Assembly (NCBI RefSeq): GCF_900103885.1
Contig: NZ_FNIM01000006.1
Span: 62,001 to 126,000, forward strand
Source: Actinomyces ruminicola
Lineage (GTDB): Bacteria; Actinomycetota; Actinomycetes; Actinomycetales; Actinomycetaceae
DNA length: 64,000 bases
Reading direction: 5' to 3'
Below, piece after piece: positions 27,527 to 35,779 of this stretch. Every line of letters starts with the position of its first letter. Position 1 is the stretch's first letter. The notes beneath the pieces are model-generated. The model was given only the letters and a program-made list of their open reading frames with translations. It did no database searches and was not told the origin of the DNA. The position numbers and the translations under genes were made by a program.

Positions 27527-27588
27527 CCGAGAGCGCCCGTTCAATGCGGGGCCGCCGGGTACTACCCCAGAACCGGAGGACCCCATTA

Positions 27589-27632
27589 AGCAACCCATGT
27601 TGACAACTCGGTGCTTGTCAACGTAGGTTGCT
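27589..27632. promoter_or_regulatory. 44-bp dyad operator enclosing the promoter of the HTH gene
   Basis: Left arm: AGCAACC, CAT, GTTGACAA (27589-27606). Right arm: TTGTCAAC, GTA, GGTTGCT (27615-27632). The arms are 18 bp with 16 matches, separated by 8 bp. A consensus -35 TTGACA (27600-27605) and a -10 TAGGTT (27624-27629) with an 18-bp spacer lie inside the dyad, and the -10 is 6 nt before ATG 27636. This is what an autoregulated leaderless promoter would look like. Confidence 0.75.
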
Positions 27633-27635
27633 CGC

Positions 27636-27902
27636 ATGGGATCGAACAATGTTCCTTCACCCGGCCAGGTCGCCGCCACGGCCGCAGATACCGCAAATCC
27701 AGTCGCGGGATTGCGCGCGGTGGCCGCACTGCGCCGACTTACCGAGGCCATGGAGCTGGCACAGGTGGAGGCCGCCCTGCGCACAGGCATGGGCTGGACG
27801 GAGATCGCCACCTACCTCGGCATCACCCGCCAGGCCGTGCACAAGAAATACGCCAAACGCGTCACCCCGGGGCTGGCACGAACACGAAGGAGTCGCCGAT
27901 AA
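27636..27902 (+). CDS. Small helix-turn-helix protein
   Basis: 88 aa. A helical N-terminal half (VAGLRAVAALRRLTEAMELAQVEAALRTGM) leads to a helix-turn-helix at about residues 52-75 (WTEIATYLGITRQAVHKKYAKR), which looks like a sigma-region-4 or resolvase-type recognition helix, and a basic tail. Related small HTH proteins are often found just upstream of ClpN-domain proteins in actinobacteria; their role is unknown. There is no Shine-Dalgarno. The start follows TAGGTT by 6 nt, so the mRNA is probably leaderless. The gene ends 2 nt before the next start. A likely autoregulator acting on the dyad that encloses its promoter, by inference. Confidence 0.8.
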   Translation: MGSNNVPSPGQVAATAADTANPVAGLRAVAALRRLTEAMELAQVEAALRTGMGWTEIATYLGITRQAVHKKYAKRVTPGLARTRRSRR

Positions 27903-27904
27903 CA

Positions 27905-28894
27905 ATGAGTACGACTACGCACTTGATCGCCTGGCTCGCTTGTTCCTCACACGAGGCCGCGCGCCTGCGCCACCCCGAGGTGGACGTGGACCACCTGCTG
28001 CTGGGCCTGATTGCCGAGGGCGGCGCGGCAGCGGCTCTGTTGGGCATGCATGGGGTCACCCTGGCCGGCGCTCGGCAGGCGATACAGGAATTGGCCGACA
28101 CCGACCTTGCGGCACTAGGTGTTGACGCCCCCACCATCAGGGCTACCGCGCCGCCTTCGGCCTTGGCGGCGCAGGCCTTCTCCGAGCTTGGGGAGATCCC
28201 CATATCCGCCCGGGCGCAACAGCTCGTCGGCGCCCGCCAGGCATCCTTCAACACCTCGCTCTCCACGCTGCAGGCCCTGCTGGATGCAGACACCGATGCG
28301 CCCATGCGGCTACTCGCCCATCTCGGCGTGGATCCGGAGTCCCTGCACGCCGAACTGACCGCCCGCGCGCGACGCCGTCCCCGCGGCCAGGACGGGACCT
28401 CCCGTAGGGACAGCGCGGTGGTCGAACGAGACCTGCTGCCCGACGGTCCGGCGGCGGCGCTGTGCCTGACTCGCTTCATCTCCGCGCCGTCGGCACGCGT
28501 GCGGGCGGTGCTGGCAGATCCGTCTCTGCTGCACGACTGGGCCGTGCTTCCCGAGGAGGTGCGCGCAACGCACCCGGACGGAATCATCTCCCGGCATGAC
28601 TCACGGACCGGACGACGGCACCTGGACCTGCGTTGGTGTCGCGTCGAGCCGGCTCCTGACTCGCTCGTCTGGGCCAAGACACTGCTGAACGGACCGAACC
28701 GCGGACAGGCCTTCGCCTACGACCGTTTCGACTTACGACCGGCGCCCGGCGGATGCGCTCTCACCCTCACCCGCGCCTACCGGATCTGGCGGCTGTCCGG
28801 CCGCCTGCTGCACCCGGTAACGCGGCGCCTGACGCGCATCGGCATGGTCAACGCCTTCGGCGCCATCGCCAGAACGGTTGCCGCGTCTCTGTGA
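27905..28894 (+). CDS. Clp N-terminal domain protein fused to an SRPBCC-like domain
   Basis: 329 aa. Residues 1-150 resemble the Clp N-terminal double repeat (a first unit with HPEVDVDHLLLGLIAEGGAAAALL and a second with SFNTSLSTLQALLDADTDAPMRLLAHLGVDPESL). This module docks substrates or adaptors on ClpA/ClpC ATPases. No AAA+ Walker motifs follow. The C-terminal part (about 178-329; ALCLTRFISAPSARVRAVLADP.. to LTRAYRI) looks like an SRPBCC/START-type lipid- or ligand-binding fold. ATG 27905 has AAGGAG about 12 nt upstream, inside the HTH gene. The pairing suggests a ligand-sensing modulator of Clp proteolysis, which is inference. Confidence 0.75.
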   Translation: MSTTTHLIAWLACSSHEAARLRHPEVDVDHLLLGLIAEGGAAAALLGMHGVTLAGARQAIQELADTDLAALGVDAPTIRATAPPSALAAQAFSELGEIPISARAQQLVGARQASFNTSLSTLQALLDADTDAPMRLLAHLGVDPESLHAELTARARRRPRGQDGTSRRDSAVVERDLLPDGPAAALCLTRFISAPSARVRAVLADPSLLHDWAVLPEEVRATHPDGIISRHDSRTGRRHLDLRWCRVEPAPDSLVWAKTLLNGPNRGQAFAYDRFDLRPAPGGCALTLTRAYRIWRLSGRLLHPVTRRLTRIGMVNAFGAIARTVAASL

Positions 28895-28922
28895 TTGGTT
28901 CACACCAAGCCGGAGACTCGGC

Positions 28923-30377
28923 CTAGGCCTCCCGCACCTCGGCCACCCGCCACGGTCCGGGCACGAGCACCAACACGACCTCGCGTGCGGCCTGCGCCGG
29001 CACCGTGCGCACCGTTCCGTCCGCGCCCGTCCTCGTGGATGCAGGCTGGGACTGGCGGATCCGCACCGCCCTGGCACCGGGCCAGGTCTGCTCGTAGCCC
29101 TCCGGCAGGTCGACCTCGACCACGCTCAGCACGGAGGTGTCCAGGCCGCCCACGCTCTCCCCCGCTGCGGCTAGCGCATCGAGAACTGCCGTATCCGCGA
29201 GCGCAGCCGGCGACCCGGGAACGGTGGTTTCCGCCAGGGCCGCGGCGTCGGCGGCACTCAGCGCCGCATCGCGCCTGTCCGCCAGTTCCACCACCACGTC
29301 CAGGAGGGACTCCGGCGCTGCGTCCTGCGGTGCCTGCGCAGAAGTCGCGGGCGCGGCGGCGGTGGGTTCTGCGCTCATTGATGCAACCTGCGCGGCCGGC
29401 CCAGCTCCGAGCATCCCGATCACTGCGGTAACACCGCCGATGCCGATCAGGGCGACGCCGCCCAGACGCGCCGCGCTGCCCGTTAGGTGCCGCCGGGAGG
29501 ACCGCGGGCGGCGTCGTGACGGGACTACGCGGGTGGGTCGAGCCACGGCGGCCCGCAGGGCGCCTGCGGCCAGGCGGGCGCCGTCGGGGAGGACGACGCG
29601 GCCGGGCTTGGCGATCTCGGGGGCACGCGCCGCGAGCGCGCGGGCACTGGGGCGCTGCTGCGGATCGGTTGCCAGTGCGTCGGGCAGGATGCGGTCGAGC
29701 CGCGTCCGCAGAAGCGCGGAGCCGGAGGCGCATTCGCGCAGCAGCGCCGCCAGCGCGTACACGTCGGAGGCGGGCGTTGCGGGGCCGCCACCGCGGCGCT
29801 CGGGTGCGGCGCAGGAGTCGGTCCCGGACTCGAGGATTCCGCCGAACAGGTCGATGAGCACCAGTCCGCCCTCGGTGGTCACCATGACATTGGCGGGCGA
29901 GACGTCCCCGTGGGGCAGCCCGTGAGCGTGCAGGTGGGCCAGGGCACTGCCGACGTCGTCGAGTACTCGGGCTGCCTCGGCGCGGGTCAGTCCGCCGCGG
30001 GCTCCGAGGACCACGGCGAGGTCGGCGCCGGCGACCAGGTCGACGGTGACGGCGGCGCATCCATCGGGCAGGAGGATGACGTCGCGCACCGGTGCGATAC
30101 CCGGATGGGTTAGGGCCTTTAGCTCGCCCAGTCGGCTCAGTGTGCGCCCGCCGGCCGCGTCGTCGGGCAGGTCTAGCAGGTGGATAACCACGTCCCGGCC
30201 GGCGGCGTCCAGCCCGCGCCGCGGCGCCCGCCGCCCGGGCGCGTCGGCGCCCAGCGGGGCGCCGACGGCGAGGCCCGCCCGGATGAGGGCGTCCAGGAGC
30301 TCGGGGGCAAGGGCATCGGGGTCCTCGGGCTGGGACTCCGACCGGGAGCGGCGGCGGTGATACTGATTGGTGCCCAT
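28923..30377 (-). CDS. Ser/Thr kinase-like membrane protein, probable pseudokinase
   Basis: 484 aa with start at ATG 30377 (an ATG at 30386 and a GTG at 30446 are alternatives). The kinase-like domain (about 53-255) keeps a catalytic loop HGDVSPANVM (residues 156-165), DLFG in place of DFG (176-179), an APE-like APER and DVYALAALL. The glycine-rich loop is not seen and the VAIK lysine position reads VVIHLL with His66. A basic juxtamembrane stretch and one transmembrane helix (about 303-326) follow. The extracytoplasmic domain is Ala-rich, with a C-terminal segment like the predicted secreted domains of actinobacterial kinases. The missing ATP-binding lysine suggests weak or no kinase activity. 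Confidence 0.7.
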   Translation of the reverse strand: MGTNQYHRRRSRSESQPEDPDALAPELLDALIRAGLAVGAPLGADAPGRRAPRRGLDAAGRDVVIHLLDLPDDAAGGRTLSRLGELKALTHPGIAPVRDVILLPDGCAAVTVDLVAGADLAVVLGARGGLTRAEAARVLDDVGSALAHLHAHGLPHGDVSPANVMVTTEGGLVLIDLFGGILESGTDSCAAPERRGGGPATPASDVYALAALLRECASGSALLRTRLDRILPDALATDPQQRPSARALAARAPEIAKPGRVVLPDGARLAAGALRAAVARPTRVVPSRRRPRSSRRHLTGSAARLGGVALIGIGGVTAVIGMLGAGPAAQVASMSAEPTAAAPATSAQAPQDAAPESLLDVVVELADRRDAALSAADAAALAETTVPGSPAALADTAVLDALAAAGESVGGLDTSVLSVVEVDLPEGYEQTWPGARAVRIRQSQPASTRTGADGTVRTVPAQAAREVVLVLVPGPWRVAEVREA

Positions 30378-30538
30378 GGCCTCCATGGTCGCGGCACCGG
30401 GGCGCGGCGGCCAGGGGCAATATGCTCCCTGTGGATAACCGGTCACATTTGCCGCCGGCCGCCGCCAGGGGACGCCGTCACCGCTGCCGCCGAGCGCCGT
30501 GGCGTTCAGGCACCTGAACGCCCCCGGGCGACCTCATC

Positions 30539-30544
30539 TAGGCT
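30539..30544 (+). promoter_or_regulatory. Leaderless -10 (TAGGCT) of lipB
   Basis: TAGGCT lies exactly 6 nt before the GTG at 30551; no Shine-Dalgarno is present. Confidence 0.6.
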
Positions 30545-30550
30545 GGCGGG

Positions 30551-31246
30551 GTGCAGTACCTGGATCGCGTCGACGTCGGCCTGGGGTCCCGGCTCGTGCC
30601 CTTCACGGAGGGTCTGGAGCTTCAGCGCTCCGTGCACGCCGCCGTTGCCGCCGGCAGCCGGCCCGCGACGGTCCTGCTGCTGGAGCATGAGAGTGTTTAC
30701 ACGGTGGGGCGCCGTACGCACTCGTGGGAGCGTCCCCGGGAAGCGCGCGTGGGCGCGGACCGCGTTCCGGTGGTGGACGTCGACCGGGGCGGTAAGACGA
30801 CCTGGCACGGACCGGGCCAGTTGACCGTCTATCCGATCATTCGGCTGGCCCCGCCGATCGACGTGATCAAGTACGTGCGCGCGCTCGAGGCGGCGGTGAT
30901 GGACGTCTGCGCGGACTTCGGTGTGAGCACGCTGCGCGTGGCCGGACGGTCGGGGGTGTGGGTGCCCCCGGCGCCAGGCCGGGACGGTGCCGCGAGGCGG
31001 GAGCGCAAGCTCTGCGCCCTGGGGGTACGGGTGGCCCGCGGGACGACCATGCACGGAATCGGTCTGAACGTCGACCCCGACCTGGCCGCCTTCGACCTGG
31101 ACCGCATCATCCCCTGCGGAATCACTGATGCAGGCGTGACCTCCCTGACCGCCGAGACAGGCATCCACTACGAGGCGGCCCAGCTGGCGGATCTCGTTGC
31201 GGCGGCGCTGCAGGAGCACTTGGGTCCGCTCATGGCCGACAGCTAG
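30551..31246 (+). CDS. lipB: Octanoyltransferase LipB
   Basis: 231-aa enzyme that moves octanoyl from acyl carrier protein to the lipoyl lysine of E2 and H proteins. The catalytic dyad is Lys153 (RRERKLCALGVRV) and Cys189 (IIPCGITDAGVTSL). The family segments EHESVYTVGRRT, GGKTTWHGPGQLTVYPI and HGIGLNVDPDL are in place. GTG 30551 is fixed by the TAGGCT box. It lies upstream of lipA with 154 nt between, in which one copy of the GAGATCGGT repeat sits. Together they lipoylate the E2 made from 25540-26922. Confidence 0.95.
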   Translation: MQYLDRVDVGLGSRLVPFTEGLELQRSVHAAVAAGSRPATVLLLEHESVYTVGRRTHSWERPREARVGADRVPVVDVDRGGKTTWHGPGQLTVYPIIRLAPPIDVIKYVRALEAAVMDVCADFGVSTLRVAGRSGVWVPPAPGRDGAARRERKLCALGVRVARGTTMHGIGLNVDPDLAAFDLDRIIPCGITDAGVTSLTAETGIHYEAAQLADLVAAALQEHLGPLMADS

Positions 31247-31304
31247 CCGCTTGCCACCGGGCCGGAGACCGGTTGGGAGGCTCCGCGCTGCCGGCACCTT
31301 CGCC

Positions 31305-31346
31305 GTATCTACCGATCTCAGCACGTAACTCCTACCGATCTCGGCG
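31305..31346 (-). repeat. Interspersed repeat copy C
   Basis: On the minus strand: CGCC then GAGATCGGTAGGAGT, and 23 bp later GAGATCGGTAGATAC. It is very close to the copy at 61218-61260. It lies between lipB and lipA and ends 13 nt before the candidate lipA -10, so it covers the -35 region. Confidence 0.8.
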
Positions 31347-31359
31347 GAGGAAGACGGCA

Positions 31360-31365
31360 TAGACT
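31360..31365 (+). promoter_or_regulatory. Candidate -10 (TAGACT) of lipA
   Basis: TAGACT is 35 nt before the chosen GTG start (31401), giving a short leader that holds GGGAGGAG. It is also 8 nt before an in-frame ATG (31374), a possible leaderless alternative start. Confidence 0.5.
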
Positions 31366-31400
31366 ACGGGCCCATGGTCCTATGTCAGGGAGGAGTGCCA

Positions 31401-32420
31401 GTGCCCGACGCCGTCGCCCCCGAGGGTCGCCGCCTGCTGCGCGTGGAGGCCCGCAACGCCGAGACGCCGATCGAGGCCAAGCCGGACTGGTTGCGCACCC
31501 GCGCGGTGGTGACCGAGACCTACCAGGACGTGCGCGACCTGGTGCGCGCCCACGGCCTGCACACGGTGTGCGCCGAGGCCAACTGCCCCAACGTCTACGA
31601 GTGCTGGAACGACCGCGAGGCCTCTTTCCTGGTGGGTGGGAGCCTGTGCACCCGGCGCTGCGACTTCTGCAATATCGCCACGGGCCGCCCCACCGAGTAC
31701 GACGCCGGCGAGCCGGAGCGGGTGGCCGCCTCGATCGCGGAGATGCGGCTGCGGTACGCCACCGTGACCGGGGTGTGCCGCGACGACCTGCCCGACGGCG
31801 GCGCCTGGCTCTACGCCGAGACGGCCCGGCAGGTGCACGCCCGGGTGCCCGGCTGCGGCATCGAGCTGCTGGTGCCCGACTTCCGGGGCCGGGAGGAGTC
31901 CCTACAGGAGGTGTTCTCATCCCGCCCGGAGGTGTTCGCCCACAACCTGGAGACCGTGCCCCGCATCTTCAGGCGCATCCGGCCCGCCTTCTCCTACGAG
32001 CGCAGCCTGGAGGTGCTCTCCCGCGCCTCGCAGGCCGGGCTGCTGACCAAGTCCAACCTGATCCTGGGGATGGGCGAGACCCGGGCGGAGATCGAGCAGG
32101 CGATCGCAGACCTGGTGTCCGCGGGCGTAAACATCCTCACGATCACCCAGTACCTGCGGCCCTCCAAGCTGCATCACCCGATCGACCGGTGGGTCAAGCC
32201 GCAGGAGTTCGTCGAGCTGGCGGGTCTGGCCGAGGAGATGGGGATCGCCGCGGCCATGAGCGGCCCCATGGTGCGCTCCTCATACCGCTCCGGCCTGCTG
32301 TGGGCGCGCGCGATGCGCGCCGCGGGCAGGCAGATTCCCGAGAACATGCTTGACCTGGCCGAGCCGGGCACCGCCCGGCAGGAGGCCTCCGCCCTGCTGG
32401 CCGACCGCACCGCCTCCTGA
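31401..32420 (+). CDS. lipA: Lipoyl synthase LipA
   Basis: 339-aa radical-SAM enzyme that inserts two sulfurs into the octanoyl chain on E2. The auxiliary cluster motif is CX4CX5C ([13 protein letters not shown], about residues 58-70) and the radical-SAM motif is CX3CX2C (CTRRCDFCN, about 84-92). The family end reads [12 protein letters not shown] prefer GTG 31401 (preceded by GGGAGGAG) over ATG 31374, nine codons earlier. The region [13 protein letters not shown], where many LipAs read TSVDRDDLxDGGA, shows Ala/Ser-Val to Gly-Val-Cys substitution. Next gene: DUF4191. Confidence 0.95.
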   Translation: MPDAVAPEGRRLLRVEARNAETPIEAKPDWLRTRAVVTETYQDVRDLVRAHGLHTVCAEANCPNVYECWNDREASFLVGGSLCTRRCDFCNIATGRPTEYDAGEPERVAASIAEMRLRYATVTGVCRDDLPDGGAWLYAETARQVHARVPGCGIELLVPDFRGREESLQEVFSSRPEVFAHNLETVPRIFRRIRPAFSYERSLEVLSRASQAGLLTKSNLILGMGETRAEIEQAIADLVSAGVNILTITQYLRPSKLHHPIDRWVKPQEFVELAGLAEEMGIAAAMSGPMVRSSYRSGLLWARAMRAAGRQIPENMLDLAEPGTARQEASALLADRTAS

Positions 32421-32436
32421 GGCCGCCGCCGTCGGC

Positions 32437-32442
32437 TAGAGT
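32437..32442 (+). promoter_or_regulatory. Leaderless -10 (TAGAGT) of the DUF4191 gene
   Basis: TAGAGT is 7 nt before GTG 32450; no Shine-Dalgarno is visible. Confidence 0.55.
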
Positions 32443-32449
32443 TGTCGGT

Positions 32450-33172
32450 GTGAGCACAGCCCAGAGCGCCAAGCCGAAGAAGAAGCGGCGCCTCGCACAG
32501 GTCGCCCAGAACATCAAGGACTCCTACACGATCTCGCGGCGCAGTTATCCGTGGATCGGTTGGGCCCTGCTCGGCATCCTCGTGGTGCTGCTGGCGGTGG
32601 CCGGCGTACTGGCGGCCGTCACCAGTCAGGCCCTGTGGTACTGGCTGCTCATGGCGTTGGTATTCGCGCTCATGGTGGACATGATCGTCCTCTCCCTGGC
32701 CACGCGGCGCGCCTCCTACATGCAGATCGAGGGCCATCCCGGCGCGGTCAAGGCCGTGCTTGATCAGGCCGGTCGCGGCTGGTACGTGGAGGAGCAGCCG
32801 GTCGCCTTCAGCCCGAAGGGGCAGGACTTCGTGTGGCGCCTGGTGGGCCGCCCGGGTGTGGTCCTGGTTGCCGAGGGCTCCCCCGGCCGCACCCAGCACC
32901 TGATCGAGGAGGAGAAGAAGGTGCTGCGGCGCATCCTGTCCACGGTGCCGGTGCACGTCATCAGCGTGGGCACCGCGGAGGGGCAGACGCGGCTGATTCA
33001 CCTGGAGCGGACCCTGCGGCGGCTGCCCACCAAGCCCACCAAGCTGACCAACACGGAGATCGACCGGGTGTCCAAGCGCCTGTCCTCCCTGTCCTCCAAG
33101 GGCCTGCCGATCCCCAAGTACATGGACCCGAACAGCATCCGCCCCGACCGCCGCGCCATCCGCGGCCGCTGA
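32450..33172 (+). CDS. DUF4191 family membrane protein
   Basis: 240-aa conserved actinobacterial protein of unknown function, habitually between lipA and glnA. A basic N-terminus (AKPKKKRRLAQV) precedes two transmembrane helices (about residues 37-58 and 62-82). The soluble C-terminal domain has VLDQAGRGWYVEEQPVAFSPKGQDFVWRLVGRPGVVLVAEG and a Lys/Thr-rich LPTKPTKLTN stretch. GTG 32450 follows a TAGAGT box by 7 nt. Topology suggests both termini are cytoplasmic. The conserved neighbourhood suggests a link to lipoylation or nitrogen metabolism, but no function is known to me. Confidence 0.85.
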   Translation: MSTAQSAKPKKKRRLAQVAQNIKDSYTISRRSYPWIGWALLGILVVLLAVAGVLAAVTSQALWYWLLMALVFALMVDMIVLSLATRRASYMQIEGHPGAVKAVLDQAGRGWYVEEQPVAFSPKGQDFVWRLVGRPGVVLVAEGSPGRTQHLIEEEKKVLRRILSTVPVHVISVGTAEGQTRLIHLERTLRRLPTKPTKLTNTEIDRVSKRLSSLSSKGLPIPKYMDPNSIRPDRRAIRGR

Positions 33173-33307
33173 TTCCGGCAGCCGCGCCCCGCAGCGCCGG
33201 CGAAACACTGCGGACACATTTGCGGCACGCCGACGACACTCCGTCGTCCTAGCCTGCGTTGGCCCTAGGCATGCACACCAGTCTCACAACCCCGTTGGAG
33301 GAACTTC

Positions 33308-34732
33308 ATGTTCAGTGACGCTTCGGAAGCGCTGGCCTACATCGAGAGGGAAGGGGTGCAGCTGGTCGACGTGCGCTTCTGCGACCTGCCCGGCGTCATG
33401 CAGCACTTCACCATCCCGGTAGCCGCCTTCAAGGACGAGGCGCTCACCGAGGGCCTCATGTTCGACGGCTCCTCCATCCGCGGCTTCACCGCCATCCACG
33501 AGTCGGACATGAAGCTCATCCCGGATGTCACCACCGCCTTCCTGGACCCCTTCCGCGAGCAGCGCACGCTGGTGATCAACTTCTCGATCGTGGACCCCTT
33601 CACCGATGAGGTCTACTCCCGCGACCCCCGCTCGATCGCCGCCAAGGCTGAGGACTACCTGCGCTCCACCGGCATCGCGGACACCTGCTACATCGGCGCC
33701 GAGGCCGAGTTCTACCTGTTCGACTCCATCCAGTACGAGACCACGCCGGCCTCCACCCGCTACCTGATCGACTCCGCGGAGGCCGCCTGGAACACCGGCC
33801 GCGACGAGCCGGGCGGCAACAAGGGCTACAAGACCGCTTTCAAGGGCGGCTACTTCCCCGTCTCCCCCAACGACCAGATGGCCGACCTGCGCGACCGCGT
33901 GGTGCGCACCTGCATCGAGGCCGGGCTCGACATCGAGCGCGCCCACCACGAGGTGGGCACCGCCGGGCAGCAGGAGATCAACTACCGCTTCGCCTCGCTG
34001 CTTGCGGCCGCCGACGACATGATGAAGTTCAAATACATCGTCAAGAACGAGGCCTGGCGCAACGGCAAGACCGCCACCTTCATGCCCAAGCCGATCTTCG
34101 GCGACAACGGCTCGGGCATGCACACCCACCACTCCCTGTGGAAGGACGGCAAGCCGCTGTTCTTCGACGAGCGCGGCTACGGGCAGCTGTCCGATCTGGC
34201 CCGCTGGTACATCGGCGGCATCCTGCGCCACGCCCCCAGCCTGCTGGCCTTCACCAACCCGTCGGTCAACTCCTTCCACCGGCTGGTGCCCGGCTTCGAG
34301 GCCCCCGTGAACCTGGTGTACTCGGCGCGCAACCGCTCCGCCTGCATCCGCATCCCGGTTACAGGCTCCTCCCCCAAGGCCAAGCGCATCGAGTACCGCG
34401 TGCCCGACCCGTCGGCGAACCCCTACCTGGCCTTCGCGGCCACGCTGATGGCCGGCATCGACGGCATCCGCAACCGGATCGAGCCGCGCGAGCCCGTGGA
34501 CAAGGACCTGTACGAGCTGGAGCCCGAGGACTACCACGACATCGAGAAGCTGCCGGCCACCCTGGACGACGCCCTGGAGGCGCTCGAGGCCGACCATGAC
34601 TACCTGACCGCGGGCGACGTGTTCACCCCGGACCTGATCGAGACCTGGGTGGAATACAAGCGCACCAACGAGATCGCACCCATGCGGCAGCGGCCGCACC
34701 CGTATGAGTTCGAGCTCTACTACGACCTGTAA
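33308..34732 (+). CDS. glnA: Type I glutamine synthetase (adenylylatable)
   Basis: 474 aa: glutamate + ammonia + ATP gives glutamine. It has the N-terminal FDGSSIRGF, the metal-binding [24 protein letters not shown], the ATP-binding [18 protein letters not shown] and the [10 protein letters not shown] arginine segment. The GSI-beta adenylylation tyrosine is Tyr402 in [10 protein letters not shown], which should be the target of GlnE (38299-41847). Start ATG 33308 with GGAGG upstream. The 135-nt leader contains TAGCCT (about 33252-33257) as a likely -10. An amino-acid ABC transporter follows. Confidence 0.95.
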   Translation: MFSDASEALAYIEREGVQLVDVRFCDLPGVMQHFTIPVAAFKDEALTEGLMFDGSSIRGFTAIHESDMKLIPDVTTAFLDPFREQRTLVINFSIVDPFTDEVYSRDPRSIAAKAEDYLRSTGIADTCYIGAEAEFYLFDSIQYETTPASTRYLIDSAEAAWNTGRDEPGGNKGYKTAFKGGYFPVSPNDQMADLRDRVVRTCIEAGLDIERAHHEVGTAGQQEINYRFASLLAAADDMMKFKYIVKNEAWRNGKTATFMPKPIFGDNGSGMHTHHSLWKDGKPLFFDERGYGQLSDLARWYIGGILRHAPSLLAFTNPSVNSFHRLVPGFEAPVNLVYSARNRSACIRIPVTGSSPKAKRIEYRVPDPSANPYLAFAATLMAGIDGIRNRIEPREPVDKDLYELEPEDYHDIEKLPATLDDALEALEADHDYLTAGDVFTPDLIETWVEYKRTNEIAPMRQRPHPYEFELYYDL

Positions 34733-34831
34733 GCCGGCTCTCATCCGGGTACGCCCACAGCCATTTGCATATCTATGCTCCAATGTGGATATTCTGACGG
34801 CCGTTCTTGTCATCAACCAGAAGGAGCCGCG

Positions 34832-35779
34832 ATGGCATCCGCCCGCACGTTCAGCGCTCGGCTCTCCGGAGGGCTGCGCCTGGCGCTCTCGCTGACGCTG
34901 CCGCTGGCGGCCTGCACGAATGCCGCCGACTGGAAGGCCACCCGGGAGGGCGGCGAGGCCGCCTTCACCGGCTATGACACCTCCGGCATCCAGGCGCAGG
35001 AGGACATCATCGCCATGCTCCCCGAGGGTGCCCTGGCCGACGGCGTGCTCGACATCGGCGCCTCCACCGACTACGCCCCCGCGGAGTTCCTGGACACCGA
35101 CGGCACCGCCATCGGCTACGACGTCGACCTGACCAAGGCCATCGCCGCCGTGCTCGGCGTGGAGTCGACCACGCACACCGCGGAGTTCGACTCCATCATC
35201 GCCGCCATCGGCTCGAAGTACGACGCCGGCGTCTCCTCCTTCACCGTCACCGCCGAGCGGGAGGCGGCGATGGACATGATCGCCTACATCAACGTGGGCT
35301 CCCGCTTCAACGTGGTGGCCGGCAACCCGGAGGGGGTAGACCCCTCCGACCATCTGAACCTGTGCGGGCTGACCATCGGTGTGCAGACGGGCACCGCCCA
35401 GGAGGAGGCCATGAACGCCGACTCCGCCGCCTGCACCGCGGCGGGCCTGCCCGCCATCTCGGTGCGCTCCTACTCCTCGCAGTCCGAGGCCACCACGGGC
35501 CTGATCGGGCACGTGGTCGACGCCGTCTACTCCGACTCCACGGTGGCCGGATACGCCGTCGAGCTGACCGACGGGGCCGTGGAGACGGTGGGCGAGATCG
35601 AGGACGCCCTCCCCCAGGCCATCGTCCTGACCAAGGACGATCCGCAGTTCAACGCCGCGATCCAGGCCGCCGTCCAGTACCTCATGGACTCCGGCATCTG
35701 GGAGGAGATCCTGGATGCGTGGGGCATTGAGGACGCCGCGCTCACCACCGCCGAGCTGAACCCGAACGTGGAGCAGTGA
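34832..35779 (+). CDS. Amino-acid ABC transporter substrate-binding lipoprotein
   Basis: 315 aa. A signal peptide with lipobox LPLAAC (Cys at about residue 29) anchors it outside the membrane. The rest is a type II periplasmic-binding fold of the polar amino acid family (LDIGASTDYAPAEFLDTDGTAIGYDVDLTKAIAAVLGV, then DAGVSSFTVTAEREAAMDMIAY and the hinge segment GLTIGVQTGTAQEE). Start ATG 34832 has AAGGAG upstream. It overlaps the permease start (GTGA). Its position next to glnA suggests glutamine, glutamate or another nitrogen-rich amino acid as substrate. Confidence 0.9.
   Translation: MASARTFSARLSGGLRLALSLTLPLAACTNAADWKATREGGEAAFTGYDTSGIQAQEDIIAMLPEGALADGVLDIGASTDYAPAEFLDTDGTAIGYDVDLTKAIAAVLGVESTTHTAEFDSIIAAIGSKYDAGVSSFTVTAEREAAMDMIAYINVGSRFNVVAGNPEGVDPSDHLNLCGLTIGVQTGTAQEEAMNADSAACTAAGLPAISVRSYSSQSEATTGLIGHVVDAVYSDSTVAGYAVELTDGAVETVGEIEDALPQAIVLTKDDPQFNAAIQAAVQYLMDSGIWEEILDAWGIEDAALTTAELNPNVEQ

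Noticed and set aside
27021-27593. 190-aa minus-strand ORF and 172-aa plus-strand ORF across the repeat region
   Set aside because: They cover the 19-bp repeats, whose period is not a multiple of 3, have no recognisable start signal and no domain.
30506-31360. 284-aa minus-strand ORF across lipB starting in repeat C
   Set aside because: Antisense of lipB, which has its full catalytic dyad; the start merely translates the intergenic repeat.
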